A stretch of 64,000 nucleotides of DNA from Hyphomicrobium sp. (GCA_002928515.1 PERI01000004.1:124001-188000), one strand, 5' to 3'. Shown: positions 10,379-19,359, numbered from the stretch's first letter. Translations and numbers: made by a program. The notes: generated by a model from the sequence alone, not told the origin.

Positions 10379-11461
10379 TTACCGCAGCTTCAAGGTTGCC
10401 AGTCCGATCAGCGCTAAGATCACCGAAATAATCCAAAAGCGAATGACAACGGTCGATTCCTGCCATCCCTTTTGTTCGTAATGGTGATGTAGCGGCGCCA
10501 TACGGAACACGCGCTTACCGGTCATTTTGAATGAGGCCACCTGAATAATCACCGAAAGCGTCTCCAGCACGAACAGACCACCGACAATGGCCAACACGAT
10601 TTCATGTTTGATGGCCACTGCAATGGTGCCCAGCGCGCCGCCGAGTGCTAGCGATCCGGTATCGCCCATAAAAATCATAGCGGGTGGTGCGTTGAACCAC
10701 AGGAAGCCTAAGCCAGCCCCTATGAGGGCTCCGCATATAACGGCCAATTCACCGGTTCCAGGTACGTGATGGATTTGCAAATAGGTTGCAAATCGCACGT
10801 TGCCGCTGAGATACGCAATCACACCGAAGGTTGCGGCCGCGATCATGACAGGCACAATGGCAAGACCATCGAGGCCGTCGGTGAGGTTCACGGCATTGCC
10901 CGCACCTGCGATCACGAACACCGCAAGCAGCACAAAGAACGGCCCGAGGTCGAGTACCAGATCTTTGAAGAATGGAAACGTCAGGACAGAATTCAAGCCA
11001 TCGGGTCCGAGCTTCATGATCGCGTAGCCCGCCAGTGCTGCGACCACGACTTCCAGGCCCATGCGTGCGCGGCCGCCGAATCCGTGCGATGAGCGCTTGG
11101 TAATTTTCAAAAAGTCGTCATAAAAGCCAATCGCGCCATATGAGAGCGTTACAAAAAGGACAATGAGAATATAGCCGTTCGATAGCTGGCCCCACAGGAG
11201 CGTCGCAACGGTCACGCCAGCCAAGATCATCAGTCCGCCCATCGTCGGCGTGCCGCGCTTCAATAGATGCGATTGCGGCCCGTCTTCGCGAATGGGCTGT
11301 CCTTTGCCCTGTTTGACACGCAAAAGATCGATGATGGCTGGTCCGAACATCATGACGAACAGCAAAGCTGTGAAAATAGCCCCGCCGGTGCGGAAGGTGA
11401 TGTAGCGAAATACGTTCAGGGCGCTGATCTGATCGCTGAAGGCCACGAGTTCGTAGAGCAT
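10379..11461 (-). CDS. mraY: Phospho-N-acetylmuramoyl-pentapeptide-transferase MraY
   Basis: MraY is the inner membrane enzyme that moves phospho-MurNAc-pentapeptide onto undecaprenyl phosphate, forming lipid I. The 360 residues are mostly membrane spans. The family motifs are all visible: [10 protein letters not shown], the catalytic [31 protein letters not shown] and the histidine-rich PLHHHYE loop near the end. The ATG at 11461 gives the family N-terminus. Gaps of 35-43 bases on either side are the loosest part of the inner cluster. Confidence 0.98.
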   Translation of the reverse strand: MLYELVAFSDQISALNVFRYITFRTGGAIFTALLFVMMFGPAIIDLLRVKQGKGQPIREDGPQSHLLKRGTPTMGGLMILAGVTVATLLWGQLSNGYILIVLFVTLSYGAIGFYDDFLKITKRSSHGFGGRARMGLEVVVAALAGYAIMKLGPDGLNSVLTFPFFKDLVLDLGPFFVLLAVFVIAGAGNAVNLTDGLDGLAIVPVMIAAATFGVIAYLSGNVRFATYLQIHHVPGTGELAVICGALIGAGLGFLWFNAPPAMIFMGDTGSLALGGALGTIAVAIKHEIVLAIVGGLFVLETLSVIIQVASFKMTGKRVFRMAPLHHHYEQKGWQESTVVIRFWIISVILALIGLATLKLR

Positions 11462-11496
11462 GCGTTAGGCTTTCCCCAGATTGCGCGGCGCTTCAA

Positions 11497-12921
11497 TCAT
11501 TGGCGCGCAGACACATCATTATGAAACTTCGCTTTTAGTGTCGTGACGAGTGGGCCGAGCCGCGTGCCATTCGATCCCTTGACCATAACGACGTCGCCCG
11601 GGCTCAATGCGTTGGCTAGCTTTGCACCTAGTTCTGCTGACGATAGGGCATATCCGCCCTGGATACTCTGAGGCAATGCATCATAGAGATGTTGCATCAG
11701 CGGCCCACAGGCAAAGACCACATTCACGCCTGCCTCGTCCACAGCGGTTTTCAGATCGCGGTGCATGTCAGGTGCGCTCGAACCCAATTCGAGCATATCT
11801 CCCAGTACGGCGATGCGACGCGGAAATTTATCGCGCGGGACCGTTGCGAGCGCGGCCAATGCCGCCCGCATGGAGGCGGGATTCGCGTTGTAGCTTTCAT
11901 CGATCAGCAGTGCTTCGCCGCCGTTGATGGGCAATATCATTCTTGCGCCACGTCCTGTCGGCGGAGCGAGTGTTGCCAGTGCTGCGGCGGCACTTTCAAC
12001 GTCAGCGCCGACCGCATTCATCGCTGCGATCACCGCCAACGCATTTTCAGCAATATGACGGCCTGGCATCGCTAGGCTAACGTTGAGATGACGATCAGCC
12101 AGATTAACCTGCATCATGGTGCCGTCGTCAGAAAAGTGCAGGTTGGTCGCGTGAACATTTGCACGGTCATCCAAGCCGAACGTCACCCCGCGCGCGCCGC
12201 ATCTCGCGGCAGCTTCGATCAAACGCGCTGTGTGTTCGGTGCCATATTTGACGATTGCTGTGCCGCCTTGTGCAAGTCCTTCAAAAATTTCGGCCTTCGC
12301 ATCGGCAATTGCCGATACAGACGCAAAGTGCTCAATGTGCACCGCTGCGACCGTCGTGATGATGGCCGCGTGCGGCCGAACCATTTTCGACAGCGGGCGA
12401 ATTTCATCGGCGTGGTTCATGCCGATTTCAAATACGCCATACTGCGTATCGGCTGGCATGCGCGCCAGGGTCAGCGGCACGCCCCAATGGTTGTTGTAAG
12501 ATTTTTCCGAGGCGTGGACTTTACCGACGCGGGCGAGACAAGCTCGCAGCATTTCTTTAGTGCCGGTTTTCCCAGCGCTGCCCGTGACGGCTACAACGCG
12601 TGCATTGGCTGATAATCTGGCGCGCGCTGCGCGACCGGCAGATTGTAATGCGTGCAATACATCGGCGACACGAATGAGCGCGCCGTCGCCTGATTGACGT
12701 TGATATTCCTGAGCGACGATGGCTGCTGCCGCGCCGGACTTAAATGCAGTCGTGACAAACTCGTGGCCGTCGCGTTGATCTTTTAGGGCCACGAACAGAT
12801 CGCCTGGGGCAAGGCTTCGTGTGTCAATCGACACGCCTATGATTGCCGCTTTCGGTTGTACGTCCGCGATCCCGCCGGTTGCAGCGACCAACTCGGTCCA
12901 GGTCCAAAGCGGAGCGGTCAT
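11497..12921 (-). CDS. murF: UDP-N-acetylmuramoyl-tripeptide--D-alanyl-D-alanine ligase MurF
   Basis: MurF attaches the D-Ala-D-Ala dipeptide made by DdlB, which finishes the pentapeptide precursor. The 474-residue product has the MurF-type N-terminal domain (GVSIDTRSLAPGDLFVAL), the ATP loop VTGSAGKTGTKEMLRACL near residue 113, and DESYNANPASMRAAL in the C-terminal half, which is specific for MurF. The start overlaps the murE stop by 4 bases. Confidence 0.97.
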   Translation of the reverse strand: MTAPLWTWTELVAATGGIADVQPKAAIIGVSIDTRSLAPGDLFVALKDQRDGHEFVTTAFKSGAAAAIVAQEYQRQSGDGALIRVADVLHALQSAGRAARARLSANARVVAVTGSAGKTGTKEMLRACLARVGKVHASEKSYNNHWGVPLTLARMPADTQYGVFEIGMNHADEIRPLSKMVRPHAAIITTVAAVHIEHFASVSAIADAKAEIFEGLAQGGTAIVKYGTEHTARLIEAAARCGARGVTFGLDDRANVHATNLHFSDDGTMMQVNLADRHLNVSLAMPGRHIAENALAVIAAMNAVGADVESAAAALATLAPPTGRGARMILPINGGEALLIDESYNANPASMRAALAALATVPRDKFPRRIAVLGDMLELGSSAPDMHRDLKTAVDEAGVNVVFACGPLMQHLYDALPQSIQGGYALSSAELGAKLANALSPGDVVMVKGSNGTRLGPLVTTLKAKFHNDVSARQ

Positions 12922-14387
12922 GGGATGTTGTGGCTTTCTGAGGCGATGCGAAGAGCGCGAGAGATTTCGTAATGATCGGAAAATGGCACGACCACGTCGC
13001 CGATGATCTGGCCGGTTTCATGGCCTTTTCCGGCTACGAGCACGACATCGCCGGGTCGCATCATTGCGACCGCGGTTGCAATGGCTTGCGCACGGTCACC
13101 GATTTCGCGCGCGCCGGGAGCGGCGGCCAATATCTCTTGGCGGATCGCTTCGGGACGTTCCGAGCGTGGGTTGTCGTCGGTGACAATCGTGATATCGGCG
13201 TTTTCAAAAGAAATACGACCCATGATGGGTCGCTTGCCTTTGTCTCGATCGCCGCCGCAGCCAAATACCGAGATCAGCTTGCCAGTGACGAAAGGACGGC
13301 ATGCGGCAAGCGCGGCTACGAGTGCTTCGGGCTTATGTGCGTAATCGACAATGGCCAAGCCGCCGTTCGCCTCGCCGATAATTTCCAATCTGCCCGGCAC
13401 GCCCTTGAGATGCGCCAAAGCTTCCAGAACGGCGTCGGTTCGCTCTCCGGCCGCTATGGCTAGTCCGGCAGCGACGAGCGCGTTTTCGACTTGATAGGCA
13501 CCGACAAGCGGTAAGCGAATGCGATGCGTTTTACCTTGCGCGACAATATCGAGAATTTGAACAAATCCGTCACGCGACACTTGAGTGAGTGTCAGGGCAG
13601 TACCTTTGTTGCCGACGGTCAAAAGGTCGAGCCCGCGCTTTGTTGCTGCGTTGCTGACGTGAGCTGCAACATCACTATCGGCGTTGATGACGGCTGTCTG
13701 TCCAGGTTGCAGAAGCTGCGTAAACAAACGTAGCTTGGCGTTCAAATACGCCTCGACCGTGGGATGATAATCCATGTGGTCGCGACCGAGATTCGTAAAT
13801 GCGGCGGCGGTGAGTTCCACGCCATCAAGGCGATGCTGATCCAGACCATGCGATGACGCTTCAAAGGCCAGATGCGTGACGCCCTCGTCTGCCAAATTGC
13901 GCAAGGTTTTGTGTAGCGTCACCGGATCGGGAGTCGTCAGCGATCCGTAGATCGCCCCGTCAGGCTTCACGACCCCGATCGTTCCAACGGATGCAGCCTT
14001 GCGTCCGAGATGGGCAAATATCTGGCGTGCGAAATCTGCGACCGATGTTTTGCCGCTTGTACCTGTGACAGCGACCGCAATTTTGGGCTGTGCGCCAGCA
14101 AACTTTGCCGCGATCATAGCGAGCGCGCGGTGTGGATTTTCGACTTCGATCAGCGCTGTGCCATCGGCAACAGTGATGCCATTGCCTGGCTTGACGATCA
14201 CAGCACGTGCACCGCGCGCGATGGCGTCGGGTACATATTGCGCGCCATCGACTTTGCTGCCTGGCAATCCGGCAAAAATAAATCCCGGAATGACGGCATC
14301 GCTCGCCGAGGTGATGCCCGTCACCTCGATTGTGTGTGCGTTTGCGGGTGCCTGAATTTCGGGAGGCAGTACGTCACTCAAGCGCAT
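12918..14387 (-). CDS. murE: UDP-MurNAc-L-Ala-D-Glu--meso-diaminopimelate ligase MurE
   Basis: MurE adds the third stem residue. The ATP loop is TGTSGKTSVADF near residue 110, and GVTHLAFEASSHGLDQHRL is the MurE signature. The C-terminal DNPRSERPE contains the DNPR motif of meso-diaminopimelate-specific enzymes, as expected in a Gram-negative. The length is 489. The stop overlaps murF; the start is 108 bases after the ftsI stop, the largest gap between ftsI and murD, so a local promoter or processing site could lie there. Confidence 0.97.
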   Translation of the reverse strand: MRLSDVLPPEIQAPANAHTIEVTGITSASDAVIPGFIFAGLPGSKVDGAQYVPDAIARGARAVIVKPGNGITVADGTALIEVENPHRALAMIAAKFAGAQPKIAVAVTGTSGKTSVADFARQIFAHLGRKAASVGTIGVVKPDGAIYGSLTTPDPVTLHKTLRNLADEGVTHLAFEASSHGLDQHRLDGVELTAAAFTNLGRDHMDYHPTVEAYLNAKLRLFTQLLQPGQTAVINADSDVAAHVSNAATKRGLDLLTVGNKGTALTLTQVSRDGFVQILDIVAQGKTHRIRLPLVGAYQVENALVAAGLAIAAGERTDAVLEALAHLKGVPGRLEIIGEANGGLAIVDYAHKPEALVAALAACRPFVTGKLISVFGCGGDRDKGKRPIMGRISFENADITIVTDDNPRSERPEAIRQEILAAAPGAREIGDRAQAIATAVAMMRPGDVVLVAGKGHETGQIIGDVVVPFSDHYEISRALRIASESHNIP

Positions 14388-14495
14388 GGCGCCTCGTCGA
14401 AAACGAAATGTTGGTCACGGCGTCTCGCGTGGCCTTATCTGCTCAATAGATTTCCTACCTTCGCGCGTCAAACACTCGATCGCGCAGATTGAAAC

Positions 14496-16223
14496 TTATT
14501 GTGTAGCGGCGATGGTTTGCGGAGTCACACCCAACTGCGGCGCGATCCGAGCAATCAGGTCGGCAGTTACAGGCGCGGCGTTGGTCGACGCCGTGCGCTG
14601 ACCTCCCGTTTCTTGCGTGCCTTGCGGTTCAAACAGCAGCACGAACGTTAGGTAGCGGGGGTTGTCCATCGGAAAAGCGGCCAAAAACGAGGAAATGACG
14701 GCTTTCTCCTGGTAACCGCCACGCGCCGCGAGATCTGCGGTTCCGGTTTTGCCGCCGACCCGATAACCCGGAACATCGGCCCGCTTGCCGGTGCCACTTG
14801 TGTCGGTCACGTTCAATCGAAATAACCGTGCCATTTGCCGCGAAGTCGTTTCGGCGATGACACGTTGCGCTGGCTTTGCACTATCAGAATTTGGCGCAGC
14901 CGACGTGCGCAACATGGTCGGGTTCACGCGGATACCACCATTGAAAAGTGTCGCGACACTTGCTGCAAATTGCAACGGTGCGACCGCCAACCCATGACCG
15001 TAAGACATGGTAATCAGCTCGGCTCGCTCCCAAGCGCGCGGCAATTGTGGAGCGCTCATGGCCCCTGCTTCTGTTTTCATCGGCGTCAATAACTCGAGCT
15101 TGCCGAGAAATGCTTTCATACGCTCAGGGCCTGCCTGCAATGCCAGCATGCCTGTTCCCACATTCGATGAGTGGGTGAAAATTTCCGTTACACTGAGGGG
15201 ACGCCCCGCGCTGTGGAAGTCGGTGATTGTGTGCGCTCCTGCTTGAAGTGGTTCGCGCACATCGAGCATGGTCGATGGCTTCGCGATCCCTTCATCAAGC
15301 GCCATCGCAATGGTGAGCGTTTTGAATACCGAGCCTAACTCATAGGTGCCGCCTGCAATACGATCATGGCGCACTGGGCTAGTCGCCATCTCCGGGCGTG
15401 CGGGATCGACGCTCGGAAAAGACGCGCTGGCGAGAACTTCGCCGGTTTTGATATCAAGCACGACACCTGCCGCGCCGCTGGCTCGATAGCGTCTCTGTCC
15501 GTTCTCGAGCTCATTTTCAAGCGCGTGCTGCACACCGATATCGAGTGACAGGCGCACGGGCGTGCGCGTTGAAAGTGTGGCCGAATGAACTGGATCGGCT
15601 GCGCCAGCGCTATCGATAAATTTCTCGATGCCGCTGATGCCCTTATTATCGACGTTCACGCTGCCGAGCACGTGTCCGGCCAGTTCTCCAGCAGGATAGG
15701 CGCGATGCAGTTCGGTTCTAAATGATAATCCGGGCAATCCGAGATTATGAACTTTCTGAGCGATTGCGGGCGACACACCACGACGTATCCAAACGAAGCG
15801 ACGATTTTTGTCCGATAATTGCGCGCGCAAGTCCGCTTGATTGATGTCTGGTAGAACAGTCGATAATTTTTCGACCAACTCGTCGCGATCGAGCACTATG
15901 GCTGGGTCGGCAAAGAGCGATGGCGCTTCGAGATCGGTTGCAAGCAGGCGACCGTTACGATCGACAATGTCGGGACGACTGAAACTGGTCGCAATCGGTT
16001 CGGCAGCAGCCAGAGATATGGTTGGCTGGCTCGATAAGCCCAGTAAAAGCAATTGGCCTGAAATCGCGCCAAACGCCATCACGACACTTACAATCAATCC
16101 CAGGTGGGCTAATTTTTCTCGCCGCACATAACTCTGGGCAGATGCCATGATTGGTTGCTCTTGCACGCCAGAAACGTCGCGATGGCTCAAATCTGAGTTT
16201 GTATTTGTAGCGCCGTCGCTCAT
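14496..16223 (-). CDS. ftsI: Peptidoglycan transpeptidase FtsI (PBP3)
   Basis: FtsI is the divisome class B penicillin-binding protein that crosslinks septal peptidoglycan made by FtsW. There is a short cytoplasmic tail, one membrane span (LGLIVSVVMAFGAISGQLLLL), a pedestal domain, then the transpeptidase domain with the active-site serine in SVFK, the SSN triad in FTHSSNVGTG and KTG in VGGKTGTAD. I give the ATG at 16223, which is 575 residues and 4 bases past the ftsL stop. An in-frame ATG at 16244, overlapping ftsL by 17 bases and with an AGGA 11 bases before it, is an equal candidate. The open frame reaches 16313, but that part overlaps ftsL out of frame. Confidence 0.95.
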   Translation of the reverse strand: MSDGATNTNSDLSHRDVSGVQEQPIMASAQSYVRREKLAHLGLIVSVVMAFGAISGQLLLLGLSSQPTISLAAAEPIATSFSRPDIVDRNGRLLATDLEAPSLFADPAIVLDRDELVEKLSTVLPDINQADLRAQLSDKNRRFVWIRRGVSPAIAQKVHNLGLPGLSFRTELHRAYPAGELAGHVLGSVNVDNKGISGIEKFIDSAGAADPVHSATLSTRTPVRLSLDIGVQHALENELENGQRRYRASGAAGVVLDIKTGEVLASASFPSVDPARPEMATSPVRHDRIAGGTYELGSVFKTLTIAMALDEGIAKPSTMLDVREPLQAGAHTITDFHSAGRPLSVTEIFTHSSNVGTGMLALQAGPERMKAFLGKLELLTPMKTEAGAMSAPQLPRAWERAELITMSYGHGLAVAPLQFAASVATLFNGGIRVNPTMLRTSAAPNSDSAKPAQRVIAETTSRQMARLFRLNVTDTSGTGKRADVPGYRVGGKTGTADLAARGGYQEKAVISSFLAAFPMDNPRYLTFVLLFEPQGTQETGGQRTASTNAAPVTADLIARIAPQLGVTPQTIAATQ

Positions 16224-16227
16224 CGTA

Positions 16228-16527
16228 TCAACGACCTGGTGCATGGATGGCTGGGTCCTGCAAATCGGCGAGTGATTCCGATGTTGGCAATTGCTCAATC
16301 GTCGGAGGGGCAAGGCCGAGGCGACGCGCTAGCGGGTCGATGCGTTCTGGACGAGAGAGGTGTCCGCGTTCGGCTTTTAAAACAGAAATATCGCTGCGGG
16401 CTTTTTGCACGGCGCGTTCGTGCGCCATGACATCGGCCTCCAGACGTCGCGTTTCATAATTCAAGCCGTATAGAAAAAGGGCGCTCGTGATGACGAAGCA
16501 AAATGCGGCGAGGTTCAAAAGGCGCAT
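16228..16527 (-). CDS. ftsL: Cell division protein FtsL
   Basis: FtsL is a small bitopic protein that forms a complex with FtsB and FtsQ and helps activate FtsWI. The 99-residue product opens with one membrane span (LLNLAAFCFVITSALFLYGL). A coiled-coil-like segment follows (residues about 25-60), then the PERIDPLARRLGLAPP motif, typical of alphaproteobacterial FtsL. Sequence conservation in this family is low; the call rests on topology, the end motif and the position between rsmH and ftsI. Confidence 0.9.
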   Translation of the reverse strand: MRLLNLAAFCFVITSALFLYGLNYETRRLEADVMAHERAVQKARSDISVLKAERGHLSRPERIDPLARRLGLAPPTIEQLPTSESLADLQDPAIHAPGR

Positions 16528-16590
16528 GCCATGCTCTCCTACATCTTCTATCCGGGCCTTCGTAGACCTCGGACATGAGCCTTATGGTCC

Positions 16591-17640
16591 CTACGACTTC
16601 GGTCTGGGCACCTCTAGGTCATCCAAATCGAGGCCGTGCACTGGGGCGTCGGTGCGTATAGCTGCCCTCAATCGTGCCGACCGGGCACGCGGGTTCAGAT
16701 CCAATTCACCTTTAGAAGGTGTTAACGGTCGCGAGTTAATAATTCGGAAACTTGGAGCATCGGATTTTATCAATTGCTCGGGCAAATGACGCGAGCCGCG
16801 CTGCTCTTTGCCGGAGCGTTGCGTCAAAAACCGTTTCACGATGCGGTCTTCGAGGCTGTGAAAGCTGACAACAACGAGGCGACCACCGGGTTTCAATATT
16901 TTTTCGGCGGCCGATAACGCTTGAGCCAATTCGCCCAGTTCATCGTTGATGTAAATGCGCAGCGCTTGGAAGGTGCGGGTTGCCGGATGCCGTCCGTCGA
17001 TCTTGCGTCCGTGGAAGACGCGCGAGACCACGTCGGCGAGTTCGAGCGTTCGCGACAGAGGTGTTATGGTGCGTGCTCTCACGATCGCGCGGGCGATGGA
17101 ACGGGATTTATGCTCCTCGCCATATGTATAGATCACGTTGGCAATGGTTTCTTCTTCAGCGCTGTTGAGAAAATCGGCGGCACTTTCCCCATCAGCGCTC
17201 ATGCGCATGTCGAGAGGGCCGTCATGCTGGAACGAGAATCCGCGTTCGGGCTGATCGATTTGCATGCTGGATATGCCGATATCGAGCACCACGCCATCGA
17301 CACTCATCGCACTATGATCCTGAGCGACTTCTGCCAGTTGCGAAAATGGCGACAACACCAACTGAAACCGGTCGGCGAATTCTTCGCACATCGGCTTGGC
17401 TGATTCGATGGCCGTGATATCGCGATCAAGGGCCAACACGCGGCAGTTGGCGGCTGCCAAAATGGCGCGCGTATAGCCGCCAGCGCCAAAAGTTCCGTCG
17501 ATATAAAGTTCACCGTCCGTGGGTGCGAGGCTCTCAAGAACTTCCGAGAGCAGCACGGGAATGTGGCGGGTGCGCTGGCCGTCTGACGTTATGTCAGTTG
17601 ACCCGCGCGCGGCGACCCCCGGCGCGCCGTCCCGCGTCAT
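16591..17640 (-). CDS. rsmH: 16S rRNA (cytosine(1402)-N4)-methyltransferase RsmH (MraW)
   Basis: RsmH methylates N4 of C1402 in the 16S rRNA decoding centre using SAM. HIPVLLSEVLESL opens the conserved region at about residue 25, YIDGTFGAGGYTRAIL is the SAM-binding loop near 48, and DGVVLDIGISSMQIDQPERG, RTFQALRIYINDEL and VVVSFHSLEDRIVKRF follow. The ATG at 17640 gives 349 residues and overlaps the mraZ stop by 4 bases. The open frame extends to 17778, but only inside mraZ in another frame, so the shorter start is preferred. Confidence 0.97.
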   Translation of the reverse strand: MTRDGAPGVAARGSTDITSDGQRTRHIPVLLSEVLESLAPTDGELYIDGTFGAGGYTRAILAAANCRVLALDRDITAIESAKPMCEEFADRFQLVLSPFSQLAEVAQDHSAMSVDGVVLDIGISSMQIDQPERGFSFQHDGPLDMRMSADGESAADFLNSAEEETIANVIYTYGEEHKSRSIARAIVRARTITPLSRTLELADVVSRVFHGRKIDGRHPATRTFQALRIYINDELGELAQALSAAEKILKPGGRLVVVSFHSLEDRIVKRFLTQRSGKEQRGSRHLPEQLIKSDAPSFRIINSRPLTPSKGELDLNPRARSARLRAAIRTDAPVHGLDLDDLEVPRPKS

Positions 17641-18143
17641 TCCCGTGCTCCCCCGGTGCCGCCGCCATCGCCTTTGTGAGCGTTGGCGTCGCGGCTCCCC
17701 GCGCCGAAAAGTTTTCTGGTGTTTTGCACTTTGCTGCGAGCTTCCCTGCGACGCTGTTCGAAGCGTCCGGGTTCCCACATTTGAAACTTGTCGCCAAGGC
17801 CGACAAACGTGACTGCGGCGTCAAGACCGGCGTGCGCGCGAAGCGCTTCAGGAAGGACGATGCGACCGTCGCCGTCGATCGAGAGAACCTGGACGTCGCC
17901 ATAGAGTGCGACAGACAGCTCGTCGCGCTCGTCCGAATAGTCCGGCAAGCCGCTGAGAAGCCCGTCGATCTTCTTTGCAAGTCTTTCGCCGCCTGCATCG
18001 AGCGCTGGAGCATCGAGCGAGGGGTAGCAATAGACGCCGCCTGCGTAGCCGTCGCGCTCAAGGACAGCGCGGAACGCGGCTGGAATGGAGACCCTGCCTT
18101 TGGCGTCGATCTTGTTTGTGAATGTCGAGACAAAGCGGTCCAT
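17637..18143 (-). CDS. mraZ: Transcriptional regulator MraZ
   Basis: MraZ is a ring-forming AbrB-fold DNA-binding protein that controls the dcw operon in the bacteria studied. The 168-residue product starts MDRFVSTFTNKIDAKGRVSI, the first of two SpoVT/AbrB-like repeats. The second is DVQVLSIDGDGRIVLPEALR at about residue 85. I used the ATG at 18143 because it matches the family N-terminus; the frame stays open to 18548 but upstream is hairpin-rich leader. A GGAGG lies about 20 bases before the ATG, further than usual, and an AGGG touches it, so initiation is not canonical. The last residues after about 145 are a Gly/Ala-rich tail. Confidence 0.95.
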   Translation of the reverse strand: MDRFVSTFTNKIDAKGRVSIPAAFRAVLERDGYAGGVYCYPSLDAPALDAGGERLAKKIDGLLSGLPDYSDERDELSVALYGDVQVLSIDGDGRIVLPEALRAHAGLDAAVTFVGLGDKFQMWEPGRFEQRRREARSKVQNTRKLFGAGSRDANAHKGDGGGTGGARE

Positions 18144-18185
18144 CCCTGTTTTCGAATTTCGCCTCCACGCAGAACTTTTTGCTTT

Positions 18186-18226
18186 GGCCCTGGCGACTCC
18201 CCTCCGGGGAGCCGGCCGCCAGGGCC
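18186..18226 (-). other. Leader hairpin 1 upstream of mraZ (twin of 18244-18284)
   Basis: A perfect 10-bp outer stem (18186-18195 with 18217-18226), an inner 6-bp stem (18197-18202 with 18206-18211) and a 3-base loop lie 43 bases before the mraZ start. Read on the mraZ strand, the internal loop is GCCGG on the 5' side and a single T on the 3' side. Hairpin 2 has exactly the same layout with different stem sequence. The position makes it part of the untranslated leader if the promoter lies near 18400. Function is unknown. Confidence 0.8.
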
Positions 18227-18243
18227 GGAAGTGAGTCTCGTTT

Positions 18244-18284
18244 GGCGCTTCCGACTCTCGTTCCGAGAGCCGGCCGGAAGCGCC
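18244..18284 (-). other. Leader hairpin 2 upstream of mraZ (twin of 18186-18226)
   Basis: The outer stem is 10 bp (18244-18253 with 18275-18284), the inner stem is 6 bp (18255-18260 with 18264-18269), and the loop is 3 bases. The internal loop is the same as in hairpin 1: GCCGG opposite T on the mraZ strand. Three outer and two inner base pairs differ from hairpin 1, and each difference keeps pairing on both sides. The flanks are also shared: TCCGG overlaps the 5' edge and AAA follows the stem. This argues for a conserved RNA (or cruciform) structure instead of chance. Confidence 0.8.
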
Positions 18285-18315
18285 GGACGATGCCTTCGAC
18301 ACCGGTTTTGGAGGC

Positions 18316-18368
18316 CCGTGGCGGTCGCTGGGTCTGGGCCCTCTTTCCAGACCCGCGCCCAGCCACGG
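18316..18368 (-). other. Leader hairpin 3 upstream of mraZ
   Basis: Nested inverted repeats: CCGTGGC/GCCACGG (18316-18322, 18362-18368) outside GGGTCTGG/CCAGACCC (18330-18337, 18347-18354), with a 9-base loop. The intervening internal loop can partly pair. It is the promoter-proximal member of the three leader hairpins but does not share the twin architecture. Confidence 0.7.
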
Positions 18369-18395
18369 AACTCGACCCGGTGCGGTCGGGCCATC

Positions 18396-18430
18396 ATGGG
18401 ATAACATGGGTTTTGATGGTCGTAAATGGT
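18396..18430 (-). promoter_or_regulatory. Putative MraZ operator and overlapping dcw promoter
   Basis: On the plus strand the block reads ATGGG, ATGGG, ATGGT, ATGGT at an exact 10-base period (TGGK at 18397, 18407, 18417 and 18427). MraZ of enterobacteria and mollicutes is known to bind TGGGN repeats separated by 5 bases, which is this spacing. On the mraZ strand a sigma70-like promoter overlaps it: TTTACG (18421-18426), 17 bases, TATCCC (18398-18403). Overlap of operator and promoter would fit autorepression. The repeats point away from mraZ, opposite to what I recall for other species, and the promoter is a guess from sequence. Confidence 0.5.
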
Positions 18431-18501
18431 TTGTTAATGATATTTGCCGGGGAGCTGTGGATTTCTCGATGAGATGCCAGCCGTTGGCCGATTTCAGACG
18501 C

Positions 18502-18533
18502 AAAAAGCCCGCGAGGACTTCTCCCCGCGGGCT
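18502..18533 (-). terminator. Rho-independent terminator of rnpB
   Basis: On the minus strand an 8-bp GC-rich stem (AGCCCGCG with CGCGGGCT, 18526-18533 and 18506-18513) is followed by a run of T residues (18502-18506). It begins 30 bases past the mature 3' end of RNase P RNA. It separates rnpB transcription from the dcw leader, so the dcw operon should have its own promoter. Confidence 0.85.
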
Positions 18534-18562
18534 AAGCTGCTCTCGCAACTTTTGAATGAATT

Positions 18563-18994
<432 letters not shown>

Positions 18995-19001
18995 ATTCGC
19001 A

Positions 19002-19030
19002 GATAAAGGGTGTCTTTATACGAGGGTCAA
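19002..19030 (-). promoter_or_regulatory. Promoter of rnpB
   Basis: On the minus strand TTGACC (19025-19030) and TTTATC (19002-19007) are separated by exactly 17 bases. The second box ends 7 bases before the predicted 5' end of rnpB. This is a near-consensus housekeeping promoter. Confidence 0.75.
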
Positions 19031-19053
19031 GAGATACTGCTCTTGCTGGTTGA

Positions 19054-19359
19054 TTATCGCCAACCGTTTGCCTGAGCATAACGCTCCATGTCGCGCTCCG
19101 ACACTTCGCCTTCAGCCGCCAAAGCCGTCATGCAGCGCGCCGATAATTTTGCACCCAACGACCGCATACACTGGCGTGTCTCTGGGCTATTGGGGCTGAA
19201 TGCGCGGCAGTGGGCGTAATAATCTTTGGCGCACGCAATCTTGGCGCGCGATGAGACAGCGCCTGCCTCTGCGCTCATCAGTGATACCAGACTGAGTGCC
19301 AAAACCGACAAACTGACGCTCGATACGATCGATGATGTCGTGATGCGTTTGAGCGTCAT
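19054..19359 (-). CDS. Small secreted four-cysteine protein, function unknown
   Basis: A 101-residue protein with a signal peptide (positive MTLKR, hydrophobic stretch, cleavage likely after SAEAGA). A compact domain with four Cys follows (CAKDYYAHCRAFSPNS...CMRSLGAKLSARC), probably two disulfides in the periplasm. The ATG at 19359 has GGAGG 6 bases upstream, which decides it over the longer open frame to 19392. It lies just upstream of rnpB on the same strand; the rnpB promoter sits between them. I recognise no named family with certainty. Confidence 0.75.
   Translation of the reverse strand: MTLKRITTSSIVSSVSLSVLALSLVSLMSAEAGAVSSRAKIACAKDYYAHCRAFSPNSPETRQCMRSLGAKLSARCMTALAAEGEVSERDMERYAQANGWR

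Noticed and set aside
18186-18368. Leader hairpins considered as rho-independent terminators
   Set aside because: No T run follows any of them on either strand.
17523-18404. Plus-strand open frame of 293 codons
   Set aside because: It is antisense to the rsmH 5' end, mraZ and its leader; mraZ and RsmH are recognised beyond doubt and the frame has no family features.
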